From Nocardia carnea NBRC 14403 (GTDB lineage: Bacteria; Actinomycetota; Actinomycetes; Mycobacteriales; Mycobacteriaceae), in assembly GCF_000308515.1 (NCBI RefSeq), contig NZ_BAFV01000126.1, positions 101,162 to 165,161 of the forward strand: a stretch of 64,000 bases of DNA, in the 5' to 3' direction. Below, piece by piece: positions 23,255 through 31,071 of this stretch; the first letter of the stretch is position 1; each line of letters opens with the position of its first letter. The translations under genes were made by a program, and so were the position numbers. The notes under the pieces were generated by a model that was given only the letters and a program-made list of their open reading frames with translations, did no database searches and had not been told where the DNA came from.

Positions 23255-25122
23255 GACGCCCCGGCGGCGGTGTCGGCGGGCCGAGCCGGGGTGTGGGCCA
23301 GGCGGTTCTTCAGCGCAGCGAGCTGATCACACAACGGTTCGGGTAGCGCGGCGGCGCCGATGCTGGCGTACCAGTCCTCGATGGAGGCGACCTCGGCGGC
23401 CCATTCGTCGTGGTGGACTTCAAGCGCGGCCCGTGCCGAGCGTTTGTCGGCCTCGGAGAATCCGGACAGATCCAGCGAGCTCGGCACCGGGACATAGCCG
23501 ACGGCGGTGGCATCCGCTGCCGCGGTGCCCTCGATCCGTTCCAGCGCCCATTTCAGCACGCGCACGTTGTCACCGAACCCGGGCCACAGGAACCCGCCAT
23601 CAGCGTCGCGGCGGAACCAGTTGACCTGGAAAATCTTGGGGAGCTTGGCCGAGTCTGCGGTGTTGCCCAGGCGCAGCCAGTGCGCGAAGTAGTCACCGAC
23701 GTGATACCCCAAAAACGGCAGCATCGCCATCGGATCCCGGCGCACCACACCGACCTGACCCGCGGCGGCGGCGGTGGTTTCCGAGGACAGCACCGAGGCG
23801 GTGAACACGCCGTGGGTCCAGTCGAAGGATTCGGCGATCAGCGGGATCGTGGTGGCGCGGCGGCCGCCGAAGAAGATCGCCGAGATCGGAACCCCGGCCG
23901 GGTCGTTCCATTCCGGCGCCACCGACGGGCACTGTTCGATCGGGGTGCAATACCGCGAGTTCGGGTGCGCCGCCGGGCCGGTCGCGGTATCAGGGGTCCA
24001 GTCGTTTCCGCGCCAATCGGTCAGATGCTGCGGTGGGGTGTCGGTGAGTCCTTCCCACCACACGTCACCGTCATCGGTCAGGGCGGTGTTGGTGAATATC
24101 GAGTTGCCGTGGGAGATGGTGGCGATCGCGTTCGGGTTGGTCTTCGCCCCGGTGCCCGGGGCGACACCGAAGAACCCGGCTTCCGGATTCACCGCATACA
24201 GCCGGCCGTCGGGACCGTACCGCAACCAGGCGATATCGTCGCCGACGGTTTCGGCCTGCCATCCCTCCAGGGCGGGTTCGAGCATGGCGAGGTTGGTTTT
24301 GCCGCAGGAGGACGGAAACGCCGCCGCCACATAATGGGTGCGGCCCTGCGGGGAGGTGAGTTTGAGGATCAGCATGTGTTCGGCCAGCCACCCCTCGTCG
24401 CGGGCCAGAACCGAAGCGATCCGCAGGGCGAAGCACTTCTTACCGAGCAGGGCGTTGCCGCCGTAGCCGGAGCCGTAACTCCAGATGACGCGGTCTTCTG
24501 GGAAATGCGCAATATATTTCGTCCGGTCACACGGCCACGCCACATCCGACTGCCCCGGGCTCAGGGGTGCGCCGACCGAATGCAGGCATTCGACGAACTC
24601 CGCGTCGCCGCCGAGCTGATTCCATACCGGGGCTCCGGAGCGGGTCATGATCTGCATCGATACCGCCACGTACTCCGAATCGGTGATCTGCACACCGTAT
24701 TTCGGGTCCTCCGCATCGAGTGGGCCCATGCAGAACGCGATCACATACATGGTGCGCCCGGCCATCGCGCCGCGATAGTGCTCGGTCATCACCGTGCGCA
24801 TATCAACCGGATCCACCCAGTTGTTCGTCGGCCCCGCATCCCGCTTGTCTCGTGAGCAGATGAACGTACGGTCCTCCACCCGCGCCACATCCTCGGGATC
24901 GGAGACACACCAGAACGAGTTCGGCTTCCCCGACAACTCGACAAAGGTGCCCTTCTCCACCAAGCGGGCAGTCAAGCGGTCCCACTCCTGCCGCGACCCG
25001 TCGCACCACACCACATCCTCGGGCGCGGTCAGATCGGCGACCTCGGCCACCCACGCCAGGACCCGCGCATGACCGGTGGGCGCCGCCATCGACTCGACTC
25101 CGGGCACGTGATCGATCTCCAC
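23251..25122 (-). CDS. pckG: GTP-type phosphoenolpyruvate carboxykinase
   Basis: The enzyme converts oxaloacetate plus GTP to PEP, GDP and CO2. The GTP P-loop AAFPSSCGKTNLAMLEPAL contains the hyper-reactive cysteine of the GTP-dependent class. Other hallmarks are SRDKRDAGPTNNW, the substrate loop YGSGYGGNALLGKKCF, the metal/GTP region VGDDIAWLRYGPDGRL and NPEAGFFGVAPGTGAKTNPN. The length of about 620 residues is normal. Several in-frame starts exist (25,143, 25,128 and GTG 25,122); GTG 25,122 is chosen because GGAGG sits eight bases before it. It is the first gene of a coupled operon with sulP and the DUF5313 gene. Nocardia-like bacteria normally have a chromosomal pckG, so this may be a second copy. 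Confidence 0.9.
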   Translation of the reverse strand: MEIDHVPGVESMAAPTGHARVLAWVAEVADLTAPEDVVWCDGSRQEWDRLTARLVEKGTFVELSGKPNSFWCVSDPEDVARVEDRTFICSRDKRDAGPTNNWVDPVDMRTVMTEHYRGAMAGRTMYVIAFCMGPLDAEDPKYGVQITDSEYVAVSMQIMTRSGAPVWNQLGGDAEFVECLHSVGAPLSPGQSDVAWPCDRTKYIAHFPEDRVIWSYGSGYGGNALLGKKCFALRIASVLARDEGWLAEHMLILKLTSPQGRTHYVAAAFPSSCGKTNLAMLEPALEGWQAETVGDDIAWLRYGPDGRLYAVNPEAGFFGVAPGTGAKTNPNAIATISHGNSIFTNTALTDDGDVWWEGLTDTPPQHLTDWRGNDWTPDTATGPAAHPNSRYCTPIEQCPSVAPEWNDPAGVPISAIFFGGRRATTIPLIAESFDWTHGVFTASVLSSETTAAAAGQVGVVRRDPMAMLPFLGYHVGDYFAHWLRLGNTADSAKLPKIFQVNWFRRDADGGFLWPGFGDNVRVLKWALERIEGTAAADATAVGYVPVPSSLDLSGFSEADKRSARAALEVHHDEWAAEVASIEDWYASIGAAALPEPLCDQLAALKNRLAHTPARPADTAAGAS

Positions 25123-25230
25123 CAACATCTCCTCCATCAACAACTAGATGACTATGTAGGAAAACATGCAAACAATCGGCGGCATCGCCACGACCAAACG
25201 AGAAGACGAGGCCGCAGGCGATCCGGGCCG

Positions 25231-25563
25231 TCAGGCGGGCTGTTCTTCCAAAGCCTCCACCTGCCCCGCCACAACCCCGGTCAAGATGGCACGCGCCGCG
25301 GTCAGCAACTGCGCTACCTGCGGTGAGGTGAGCTCATAGGTCACCGACAAACCTTCCCGGCGACTGGTGATCAACCCGGCCCGCCGCAGCACCGCCAACT
25401 GCTGGGACAAATTCGCCGGCTCGATATCGATATCGTTGAGCATCTCCGACACCGCATGCTCGCGCTGACTGAGCAACTCCAACACCCGGATCCGCACCGG
25501 ATGCCCCAGCGTCTTGAAGAACTCCGCCTTCATCTGATACAAGGGCCCACTCGAACCCGGCAT
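25231..25563 (-). CDS. ArsR family transcriptional regulator 2 (110 aa)
   Basis: This is a close relative of the ArsR at 17,526-17,885. It shows LYQMKAEFFKTLGHPVRIRV, VSEMLNDIDIEPANLSQQLA as recognition helix, ITSRREGLSVTYELTSPQV as wing, and the shared end ARAILTGVVAGQVEALEE. As in copy 1 the classical metal-binding ELCVCDL is absent. ATG 25,563 is chosen because GGAAGG precedes it. It lies upstream of pckG on the same strand with about 90 bases between, which suggests it controls the pckG-sulP operon; ArsR genes of this type are often next to sulP in actinobacteria. Confidence 0.85.
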   Translation of the reverse strand: MPGSSGPLYQMKAEFFKTLGHPVRIRVLELLSQREHAVSEMLNDIDIEPANLSQQLAVLRRAGLITSRREGLSVTYELTSPQVAQLLTAARAILTGVVAGQVEALEEQPA

Positions 25564-25747
25564 CGTTTCCGCCTTCCGCCGACGCACCCCACCGCACCTA
25601 ACCACGCTACTTGCACACATTAACAAACAGAAAACTTAGCGATGAGCCCTGCGCCCTCATCGAGGCGCATCTCACATCCTGGACACCCTCGCTGCCCAGC
25701 CCGGCCGATGCGGCGCCCACGGCCAGGACATGCCGCACAATCGGAGC

Positions 25748-26416
25748 ATGACGGGCATCGACGAGCCGGCCGCCACCACCCCACTGGAGGCAATCACAGC
25801 AACACCACAACAGGTGGGAAGCTTCCGGTTCTGGTTCGCCGACCAACGCTGGGAGTGGTCGCAGGAAGTCGCCGAGCTCTACGGCTACGACCCCACCGTC
25901 GAACCCACCACCGAACTACTGCTCGCACACAAACACCCCGACGACCGCGAACACGTCGCGCAAGGTATCGCCGACACCCTCGCCACCGGTGCACCGTTCT
26001 CCAGCCGCCACCGCCTCATCGACACCACCGGCCGACAGCACTGGGTAATCGTCGTCGGCGACACCCTCACCGACAAAGCAGGCACGGTCGTGGGCACCAC
26101 CGGCTACTGCGTAGACGTCACCGACTCCCTGCAACAGCAACGCCGGCAAGCACTCGACGAGACCCTGCCCGAAATCGTCGAATCACGCGCAGTGATCGAA
26201 CAAGCCAAAGGCATGCTGATGCAAACCTATGGCCTCAACGCCGACCAAGCCTTCCGCGTACTGCAATGGCGATCACAAGAAACCAACATCAAACTACGCG
26301 AAGTAGCCCACCGCCTCGTCACCGCGATCACCGCCGCCGGCGGCGGCCCCGTCACCCAACGCACCTTCATCGACCACCTACTACTCACCCTCCACCACAC
26401 CCCGCCAGCGCCGTGA
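25748..26416 (+). CDS. PAS-ANTAR protein, putative RNA-binding antiterminator (222 aa)
   Basis: A PAS domain (about residues 25-130) is shown by GSFRFWFADQRWEWSQEVAE, HKHPDDREHVAQGI and TTGYCVDVTDSLQQQRR. An ANTAR domain follows (about 145-205) with ESRAVIEQAKGMLMQTYGL and VLQWRSQETNIKLREVAHRL. Such proteins bind paired hairpins in mRNA leaders and prevent termination in response to a signal sensed by PAS. ATG 25,748 and ATG 25,730 are both possible. It is transcribed away from arsR-like gene 2 and ends directly in a strong terminator. The target RNA is unknown. Confidence 0.85.
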   Translation: MTGIDEPAATTPLEAITATPQQVGSFRFWFADQRWEWSQEVAELYGYDPTVEPTTELLLAHKHPDDREHVAQGIADTLATGAPFSSRHRLIDTTGRQHWVIVVGDTLTDKAGTVVGTTGYCVDVTDSLQQQRRQALDETLPEIVESRAVIEQAKGMLMQTYGLNADQAFRVLQWRSQETNIKLREVAHRLVTAITAAGGGPVTQRTFIDHLLLTLHHTPPAP

Positions 26417-26462
26417 CACCCGAACCCACAGGTAACAGCCCACCATCTTGTGGGTTCGGGTG
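26417..26462 (+). terminator. Terminator after the ANTAR gene, 14-bp perfect stem
   Basis: CACCCGAACCCACA at 26,417-26,430 pairs perfectly with TGTGGGTTCGGGTG at 26,449-26,462, starting directly after the stop codon. Confidence 0.75.
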
Positions 26463-26585
26463 TCGGCTAGCTGCTGCTGGCCAGGAGGTTGTTGACGTTG
26501 GAACTGCGTAAGCCTGGCAGATGATCGGATCATGCTGGAAGCCTCGACGGAGCGGTCGGCACCCAAGCGCGCACAGGACGAGTGT

Positions 26586-27197
26586 CTACGGAGTTCTTGT
26601 GAGCGCGGACCATCCGGCCATCGCGCCTGTGACGACGTCTTCCAATTCGGCGCGCGTCGCACGATCGCGAGCTTGGACCGACAGACCCTGCACGATAGTG
26701 GCGTAATAGCGTGCGACCGCGTCGATGTTGACCCCGCTCGCTGTGAGCTCGCCCTCGTCGACCCCGCGTTGCAGCCGGTCCCTTATCGCCGTGAACTGGG
26801 ACCGCCGGATGTCAGCCAGGAACTCGCGGATGGGCTCGTTCTCGATCGCGCCTGTAGGGGCGGCAAGGATGAGCATGCAGTAATGCGGAGCGTCTGACCG
26901 CGTGATCTGGTCGACGGTCGCGCGCAGCATGGCGTGGATCGCTTCTCGCACGGCCGAGTGCTCGTCGAGTGCGTTGCGTGGCGGTGCGCCGGCGGTCGCG
27001 CCGTAGTGGTCCATGACCTGGCGGAAGAGGGTCTCTTTGCTTCCGAAGTAGGAGTAGATGCTCGCCGAGGCGATGCCCATCGCCCGGGTCAGGTCGCTGA
27101 GGGAGGTGCCCTCGTAGCCGCGCTCCCAGAACACTTCGAGCGCCCGCTGCAAGGCGGTGTCAGGGTCGAATGTGAGCGGCCTCCCGCGACTGGCCAT
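26586..27197 (-). CDS. TetR family transcriptional regulator (203 aa)
   Basis: The N-terminal HTH reads GRPLTFDPDTALQRALEVFW, GYEGTSLSDLTRAMGIASAS and YSYFGSKETLFRQVM. The C-terminal ligand-binding domain (AVREAIHAMLRATVDQITRS...) resembles TetR_C families that control oxidoreductases. It is divergently transcribed from the quinone oxidoreductase at 27,304, and a perfect 10-bp-arm palindrome lies between them, so it probably represses that gene and itself in response to a small electrophile or quinone. Confidence 0.85.
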   Translation of the reverse strand: MASRGRPLTFDPDTALQRALEVFWERGYEGTSLSDLTRAMGIASASIYSYFGSKETLFRQVMDHYGATAGAPPRNALDEHSAVREAIHAMLRATVDQITRSDAPHYCMLILAAPTGAIENEPIREFLADIRRSQFTAIRDRLQRGVDEGELTASGVNIDAVARYYATIVQGLSVQARDRATRAELEDVVTGAMAGWSALTRTP

Positions 27198-27267
27198 ACC
27201 GGTGCGCCTCCATGCTTTGTTTGTCGTTCGATCAACATTAGCTTGACCAGCTCCGAACCTCGTGACA

Positions 27268-27297
27268 AGGTTTGTTTGTCAATCAGTAAACAAACCT
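27268..27297. promoter_or_regulatory. TetR operator between regulator and oxidoreductase
   Basis: AGGTTTGTTT at 27,268-27,277 and AAACAAACCT at 27,288-27,297 form a perfect inverted repeat with a 10-base spacer, just before the oxidoreductase start. The dyad size fits a TetR dimer. A related half-site (TTTGTTTGT) lies close to the tetR start at 27,217-27,225. Confidence 0.65.
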
Positions 27298-27303
27298 GAT
27301 CGG

Positions 27304-28326
27304 ATGGTCATGAGCATTCCTGCAACGATGCGCGCCCTGCAGCAGTCGTCCCTGGACGGGCCCAAGAGTCTTCACCTGATACCTGATGCGCCGGTTCCGG
27401 CTCCCGGCCCGGGCGAGGTGCTGATCCGGGTCGGCGCAGCGGGCGTCAACTTCGTCGACATCTCGCAGTCCTATGGCGTGTTCGCCGGTGGCCCACAACC
27501 TCCATACGTGGCGGGCATCGAGGCGGCCGGCGAGGTTGTCGCGCTCGGCGAAGGCGTTTCCGGCGTCGAGCTCGGCACCCACGTCATCGGCGCCACGATC
27601 ATGGGTGGGGCCTTCGCGGAGTACGCCGTGCTGATGGCGGCTGGGACAGTGTCGTTGCCACCAGGTTGGACCGACGAGCAGGCGTTGGGTCTGGTCGTGT
27701 CCTGGCCGACCGCATTGGCCGCGCTGAAACCGTTGGGGCAGCTCGAATCGGGGCAGACGGTTCTGATCCACGCGGCCGCCGGAGGGACCGGTCAAGTGGC
27801 CGTGAAGCTGGCCAAGCACTACGGTGCAACGGTGATCGCCGTGGCGTCCTCCGACAAGCACGAGGTGGTCAAGAAGCTTGGCGCGGACTACCTCCTGGAC
27901 TCACGCAGCAGCGAACTTGCTACCGAGGTCCTTCGCCTGACCGACGGCGCGGGCGTCGACCTCGTGTTGGAGTCGGTCGGCGGCTCCACATTCGAGGCGA
28001 GCCTAGCCGCCGCCAAACGGATCACTGGCCGCGTCGTCACGTTCGGTCTCGCCGACGGCGAGGCTTCGATCACCAACTGGGACCTCGTCTACAGGCACCA
28101 AGTCCACCTCATCGGCCTGAACATCGGCATTCTGATCCAGTCCGTACCGCACATCTTCGGCCAGGTGATGGTAGAGATGTTCGGCCTGATCGCGAGCGGG
28201 GTCCTCGGCCCAGGCACTCCTACAACCCGCGAATTGTCGGACGGCCCGCAAGCACTCCAGGACCTCGAAGCACGCACCACAGTGGGAAAACTCGCGCTCG
28301 TGCCTTCAACATCACTCTCGGCGTAG
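27304..28326 (+). CDS. NADPH:quinone oxidoreductase-like (zinc-independent MDR family, 340 aa)
   Basis: This is a medium-chain reductase. It has GEVLIRVGAAGVNFVDISQS, PPYVAGIEAAGEVVALGEGV (catalytic-domain glycine-rich loop) and the nucleotide-binding LIHAAAGGTGQVAVKLAKHY (AAxxGxG). The structural zinc cysteines of alcohol dehydrogenases are absent, which places it with quinone reductases that use NADPH to reduce quinones or enones. ATG 27,304 or 27,310 is the start. The divergent TetR gene and palindrome indicate induction by its substrate or a related electrophile. It precedes the decayed IS481 gene. Confidence 0.85.
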   Translation: MVMSIPATMRALQQSSLDGPKSLHLIPDAPVPAPGPGEVLIRVGAAGVNFVDISQSYGVFAGGPQPPYVAGIEAAGEVVALGEGVSGVELGTHVIGATIMGGAFAEYAVLMAAGTVSLPPGWTDEQALGLVVSWPTALAALKPLGQLESGQTVLIHAAAGGTGQVAVKLAKHYGATVIAVASSDKHEVVKKLGADYLLDSRSSELATEVLRLTDGAGVDLVLESVGGSTFEASLAAAKRITGRVVTFGLADGEASITNWDLVYRHQVHLIGLNIGILIQSVPHIFGQVMVEMFGLIASGVLGPGTPTTRELSDGPQALQDLEARTTVGKLALVPSTSLSA

Positions 28327-28355
28327 GCCTCCCTCCTGGGTCGAAGAACCAATCC

Positions 28356-29052
28356 ATGACTCACCAGAACGCACCGCTGACCCCGGAGGGCCGACGGCGG
28401 CTTGTGGAGCGCTGCGCATGCGCCTGGTCGCTCATGTAGCGGCCGAGATGGGAATCTCCCGCGCCACCGCGTCAAAGTGGGTAAATCGCTACAAGCAGTT
28501 CGGCGACCTGGGGCTGCTGGACCGGTCATCCGCCCAGCACGTCAGCCCACGGCCACGCCCGGACGCATCGTGGAATGCATCGAAGCAATGCGGCGCGAGC
28601 ACAAATGGTCAGCCTCCCGCATCGCGTTCGAGCTACACCAGGACGGCACCCCGGTCAGCCGCCACACGGTCACACGGCTGCTTGCACAGCTCGGCCTAAA
28701 CCGGCGGAAGTTCATCGACCCCAACGGTGCGAACAACCGCGCGCCACGGAAGATCATCGCCGAACGACCTGGCCACATGGTGCATCTCGATGTGAGGAAG
28801 GCTGGCCGTATCCCTGGCGGCGGCGGTTGGCGGGTGCACGGCAAGAACAGTGCCCAGGCCAAGGCTGTCGCTCGCACAAAGACGCGAGGCGCGAAGACCG
28901 GATACGTCTTCTTTCACTCCGCGATCGACGGATACTCCCGGCTGGCCGATACCGAAGCGCTGCCGGACGAGAAGGCTGCCACTGCGATCGCGTTCCTCGA
29001 ACGCGCACGCACCTGGTTCGCCGCTCACGGCATCACCACCAGAACGCATCAA
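28356..29052 (+). pseudogene. IS481-family transposase remnant (frameshifted, 3' truncated)
   Basis: From ATG 28,356 (MTHQNAPLTPEGRRRLVERC) the frame shifts near 28,417 into VAAEMGISRATASKWVNRYK (HTH), and again near 28,545 into TPGRIVECIEAMRREHKWSA. That frame runs through DGTPVSRHTVTRLLAQLGLN and PGHMVHLDVRKAGRIPGGGG to FLERARTWFAAHGIT, typical of IS481 DDE transposases. The conserved ITDNG (second Asp) and final Glu regions are missing; the sequence ends about 30 bases before the right border of the element. It cannot make an active transposase. Confidence 0.8.
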
Positions 29053-29079
29053 GGACTAGGAACATGACAGTCCGGTTAA

Positions 29080-29330
29080 GACATCAAATGCATGTCGGGG
29101 CCCTCGTCGAGGGCCCCGACGGTTCCTACCGCGGCGCCGGCAGCGGTGGCCACGAACTGGGCGCGCCGTGTGAGCAGGCCACGCCAGTCGTGTTCACTGC
29201 GCTGCTGGGCCGCCTGAAGGGTGGCGCCGAACGCGTGGGGCGCGTCGGTCAACGCGGCCAGGCGGATCTGCCGGAACACCTGCCAGTCGTCGGGGGCCAG
29301 ACGCCGCAGCTCCGTCGAAGCGAAGTCCAT
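29080..29330 (-). pseudogene. GNAT acetyltransferase, N-terminal half (split by the 18-kb element)
   Basis: Read from ATG 29,330, the frame gives MDFASTELRRLAPDDWQVFR, IRLAALTDAPHAFGATL (the first GNAT helix) and FVATAAGAAVGTVGALDEGP, then DMHLMS, and stops in TAA two bases inside the element. GNAT motif A should follow directly. It is found at 10,892 and downstream on the same strand (SMWVDPAARGSG...). Both junctions share GAC, and the joined frame is continuous. Confidence 0.85.
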
Positions 29331-29471
29331 CCCTTCATTGTGATGTCCGGGCGGGCGCCCCTTCCACCGGAAACCCCGGCGGGCTGATCCCTGCGCGGAT
29401 TCGGCCGGCGGCTCGTACTGTGTTCTCATCGCTGCCGGCGTTGGGATAGAGCAGGTTTCGGGGACAGAGGT

Positions 29472-29831
29472 GTGACTGTGGGGTCGTTGGCGTTGCTCGT
29501 CGTGGACATGCAGAACTCGTATCTCAAGCAAGACGTCCGCGACGCATACGGGTGGCCGCCGCTGTGGAGGCTGGAGGAGACGGTGTCCCAATGCCGGGAC
29601 TTGATCGGTGAAGCGAGGGCGCACAAGGTCCCGGTGATCTATTCGCGCCAGGTGTCGTCGCAGGCGATGACGCCGCGGTCTGCTCGGCATCGGGCCCGCC
29701 GCGCGGATCGGCTGCCAGTGTTGTCCGAGGCGGAGCAACTGTGGCGATCGCAGATCATGGACGCCGTCGCACCGCAACCCGAGGATTGGGTGCTGGATAA
29801 GACGCGGCACAGTTTCTTCGCCTACACCGAA
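29472..29831 (+). pseudogene. Isochorismatase-family hydrolase, 5' part only
   Basis: From GTG/ATG-type start 29,472 the frame reads VGSLALLVVDMQNSYL (catalytic Asp), RDAYGWPPLWRLEETVSQCR and KVPVIYSRQ, then PEDWVLDKTRHSFFAYTE with the catalytic lysine. The expected next segment (GVATNVCVESTARDA-type, with the nucleophile cysteine) is absent. From about 29,832 the DNA is instead the inverted end of a transposase gene. The gene has therefore lost its second half and its nucleophile. Confidence 0.75.
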
Positions 29832-29839
29832 GCGGCACC

Positions 29840-30099
29840 GACACCAGCGCCCGCCGAAGCCGGGCGATATCGATCCGTCCACGGTCCAGACCCGCATAGA
29901 TGCTGCCGTGTCCTCGGCGATGCTCACCGATCAACGACAGCTCCGGCAGTGACCGCACCGGCCCGTCCGCGCACAACACCGCATCCACCAGCTCGAACAC
30001 CGCATCCGCCCGCCGGGACAGGCACCGATACAACTCCCGCCGAAACGCCGAAAGGTCCCCGACCGTGCCGGCGGCGCCGGTGTCGTGCACACTGTTCAT
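29840..30099 (-). pseudogene. Transposase remnant (IS701-like N-terminal fragment)
   Basis: On the minus strand from ATG 30,099 the frame reads MNSVHDTGAAGTVGDLSAFR, RELYRCLSRRADAVFELVDA, LCADGPVRSLPELSLIGEHR and RGHGSIYAGLDRGRIDIARL, the N-terminus of a transposase type common in Streptomyces. The catalytic part is missing; the frame meets the broken isochorismatase at about 29,835. The leader contains a 10-bp inverted repeat (GAAGCCCTTG at 30,101 and CAAGGGCTTC at 30,151). Confidence 0.65.
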
Positions 30100-30159
30100 T
30101 GAAGCCCTTGTTTGCTGAAAGTCTTTCTGTCGCAAGAAGACATGATCAACCAAGGGCTT

Positions 30160-30395
30160 CACCCATGACCACCCGGGGCCACAAAACACCAGCTCAGAGG
30201 TTAAAACTCAAGCTAGCACTGGACACCGGCCGGCCAGGGGAGAAGGCCCTGAATACCCTGCACCCGAACCTGCCCGGGTGCCGCGACCGAAATCGCCACG
30301 CCGGCGACCTTGTGCCCGTGGTCGACGGCGGGCAACTCGACTCGCGCCAGGGGCCGTCGGAGACGGTCGCTCAGCCCAGGGCTTGGTATAGCATC
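30160..30395. other. Intergenic debris, no gene seen
   Basis: No credible frame is present between the transposase remnant and the promoter region of the gene at 30,483. The composition suggests decayed coding DNA. Confidence 0.3.
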
Positions 30396-30413
30396 ATGCG
30401 CTGATCAGCGCAT
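30396..30413. promoter_or_regulatory. Perfect 18-bp palindrome upstream of HTH/coiled-coil gene copy 2
   Basis: ATGCGCTGATCAGCGCAT is its own complement. It directly follows TTGGTATAGCATC, which holds a -10-like TATAGC. It lies 70 bases before the GTG start at 30,483, and autoregulation by the HTH product is possible. Confidence 0.4.
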
Positions 30414-30482
30414 CGGTCTACGCCTGTGGTACAGGTGGTTCACTGGAGGCGACACAACCAGCTGGCAGAAGGGTGTCCGACA

Positions 30483-31040
30483 GTGGCCAAGCGCTATTCC
30501 GATCATGAAAAGAAAAAGCACCTGAGGACAGTCCAGACTTTGCGCGGACAAGGGTTGTCCCTCAGCGAAGCACGCCAGAAGGTTGCAGACTCCAAAGATG
30601 GCCCATCGGTGGCGAGCTTGGCGAACTGGGAAAAAGACGTAGCACTGGAGGACGGTGTCGGCACCGCCACATCCGCCGACCTGACGGACGACACCGAACA
30701 GCAGGACAAACCGGTGGCCTCCGAGCCCCTGCTCGATCACTCCGACGTGGAGGAAGCAGACGAGCCCTCGACATCGGAGCCTGCGGGTGACGACGACACC
30801 ATCCTGGACGACACACCACCCAGTGTCAGCGAGGCCGTAGCGACCTCCGAACCAGGTTCGGCGCAGTTCGCTGGTTCGGTATCGGGGAACGGCCACCGTG
30901 CGGCGACGCTGGTGCATGTGCCGTCGGCCGACGTCGAGGTACTGGTCGACGAAAATCGACACCTGCGCCGTGAATTGGACCAGGCGAACCGCGAGATCCG
31001 CGCATTGCGTGATCTGCTGGTCGTGTACGCATCGCGGTGA
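30483..31040 (+). CDS. Transposase-OrfA-like HTH / coiled-coil protein, family copy 2 (185 aa)
   Basis: The start is GTG 30,483 with AAGGG nine bases upstream. The layout equals that of the gene at 7158: an N-terminal HTH-like region (MAKRYSDHEKKKHLRTVQTL), a long acidic spacer (residues 55-135) and a C-terminal coiled coil (LVHVPSADVEVLVDENRHLR). The ending LRDLLVVYASR is almost the same as in copy 1, while the spacer has diverged. Strong conservation of the last 45 residues suggests that the coiled coil and its terminal motif are the working part, perhaps binding a partner. The function is unknown. Confidence 0.65.
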   Translation: MAKRYSDHEKKKHLRTVQTLRGQGLSLSEARQKVADSKDGPSVASLANWEKDVALEDGVGTATSADLTDDTEQQDKPVASEPLLDHSDVEEADEPSTSEPAGDDDTILDDTPPSVSEAVATSEPGSAQFAGSVSGNGHRAATLVHVPSADVEVLVDENRHLRRELDQANREIRALRDLLVVYASR

Positions 31041-31071
31041 ATTCAGTCGGTGCCAGGTTGTGCGAGGCCGG

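Larger units (their letters stand above)
10897..29082 (+). mobile_element. 18.2-kb integrative element inserted in a GNAT gene
   Basis: The borders are defined by the split GNAT gene. On the left, 10,881-10,896 (GTCCACCCACATCGAC) is host sequence. On the right, host sequence resumes at 29,083 (ATCAAATGCATG). GAC is present at both junctions (10,894-10,896 and 29,080-29,082), so the border is known to within three bases. Removal restores the reading frame exactly. The element begins with two tandem tyrosine recombinases reading inward, the arrangement of Tn554-like and actinobacterial recombinase-pair elements. Known Tn554 insertion cores resemble GATGTA; the interrupted site here contains GATGTC and GATGTG on the minus strand. 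The first recombinase is frameshifted, so the element may be fixed now. Confidence 0.8.

Noticed and set aside
21650..23326. Plus-strand open frame of 558 codons
   Set aside because: It is antisense to the SulP gene; its translation is Gly/Asp/Arg-rich without any domain.
23410..24855. Plus-strand open frame of 481 codons
   Set aside because: It is antisense to pckG, whose motifs are unmistakable.
17526..25563. ArsR proteins as arsenic or zinc sensors
   Set aside because: Both lack the ELCVCDL-type metal site and no arsenic, zinc or copper efflux genes are nearby.
28356..29082. The IS481 remnant as the cause of the GNAT split
   Set aside because: The remnant is truncated inside the element and the GNAT frame rejoins only when the whole 10,897-29,082 segment is removed.
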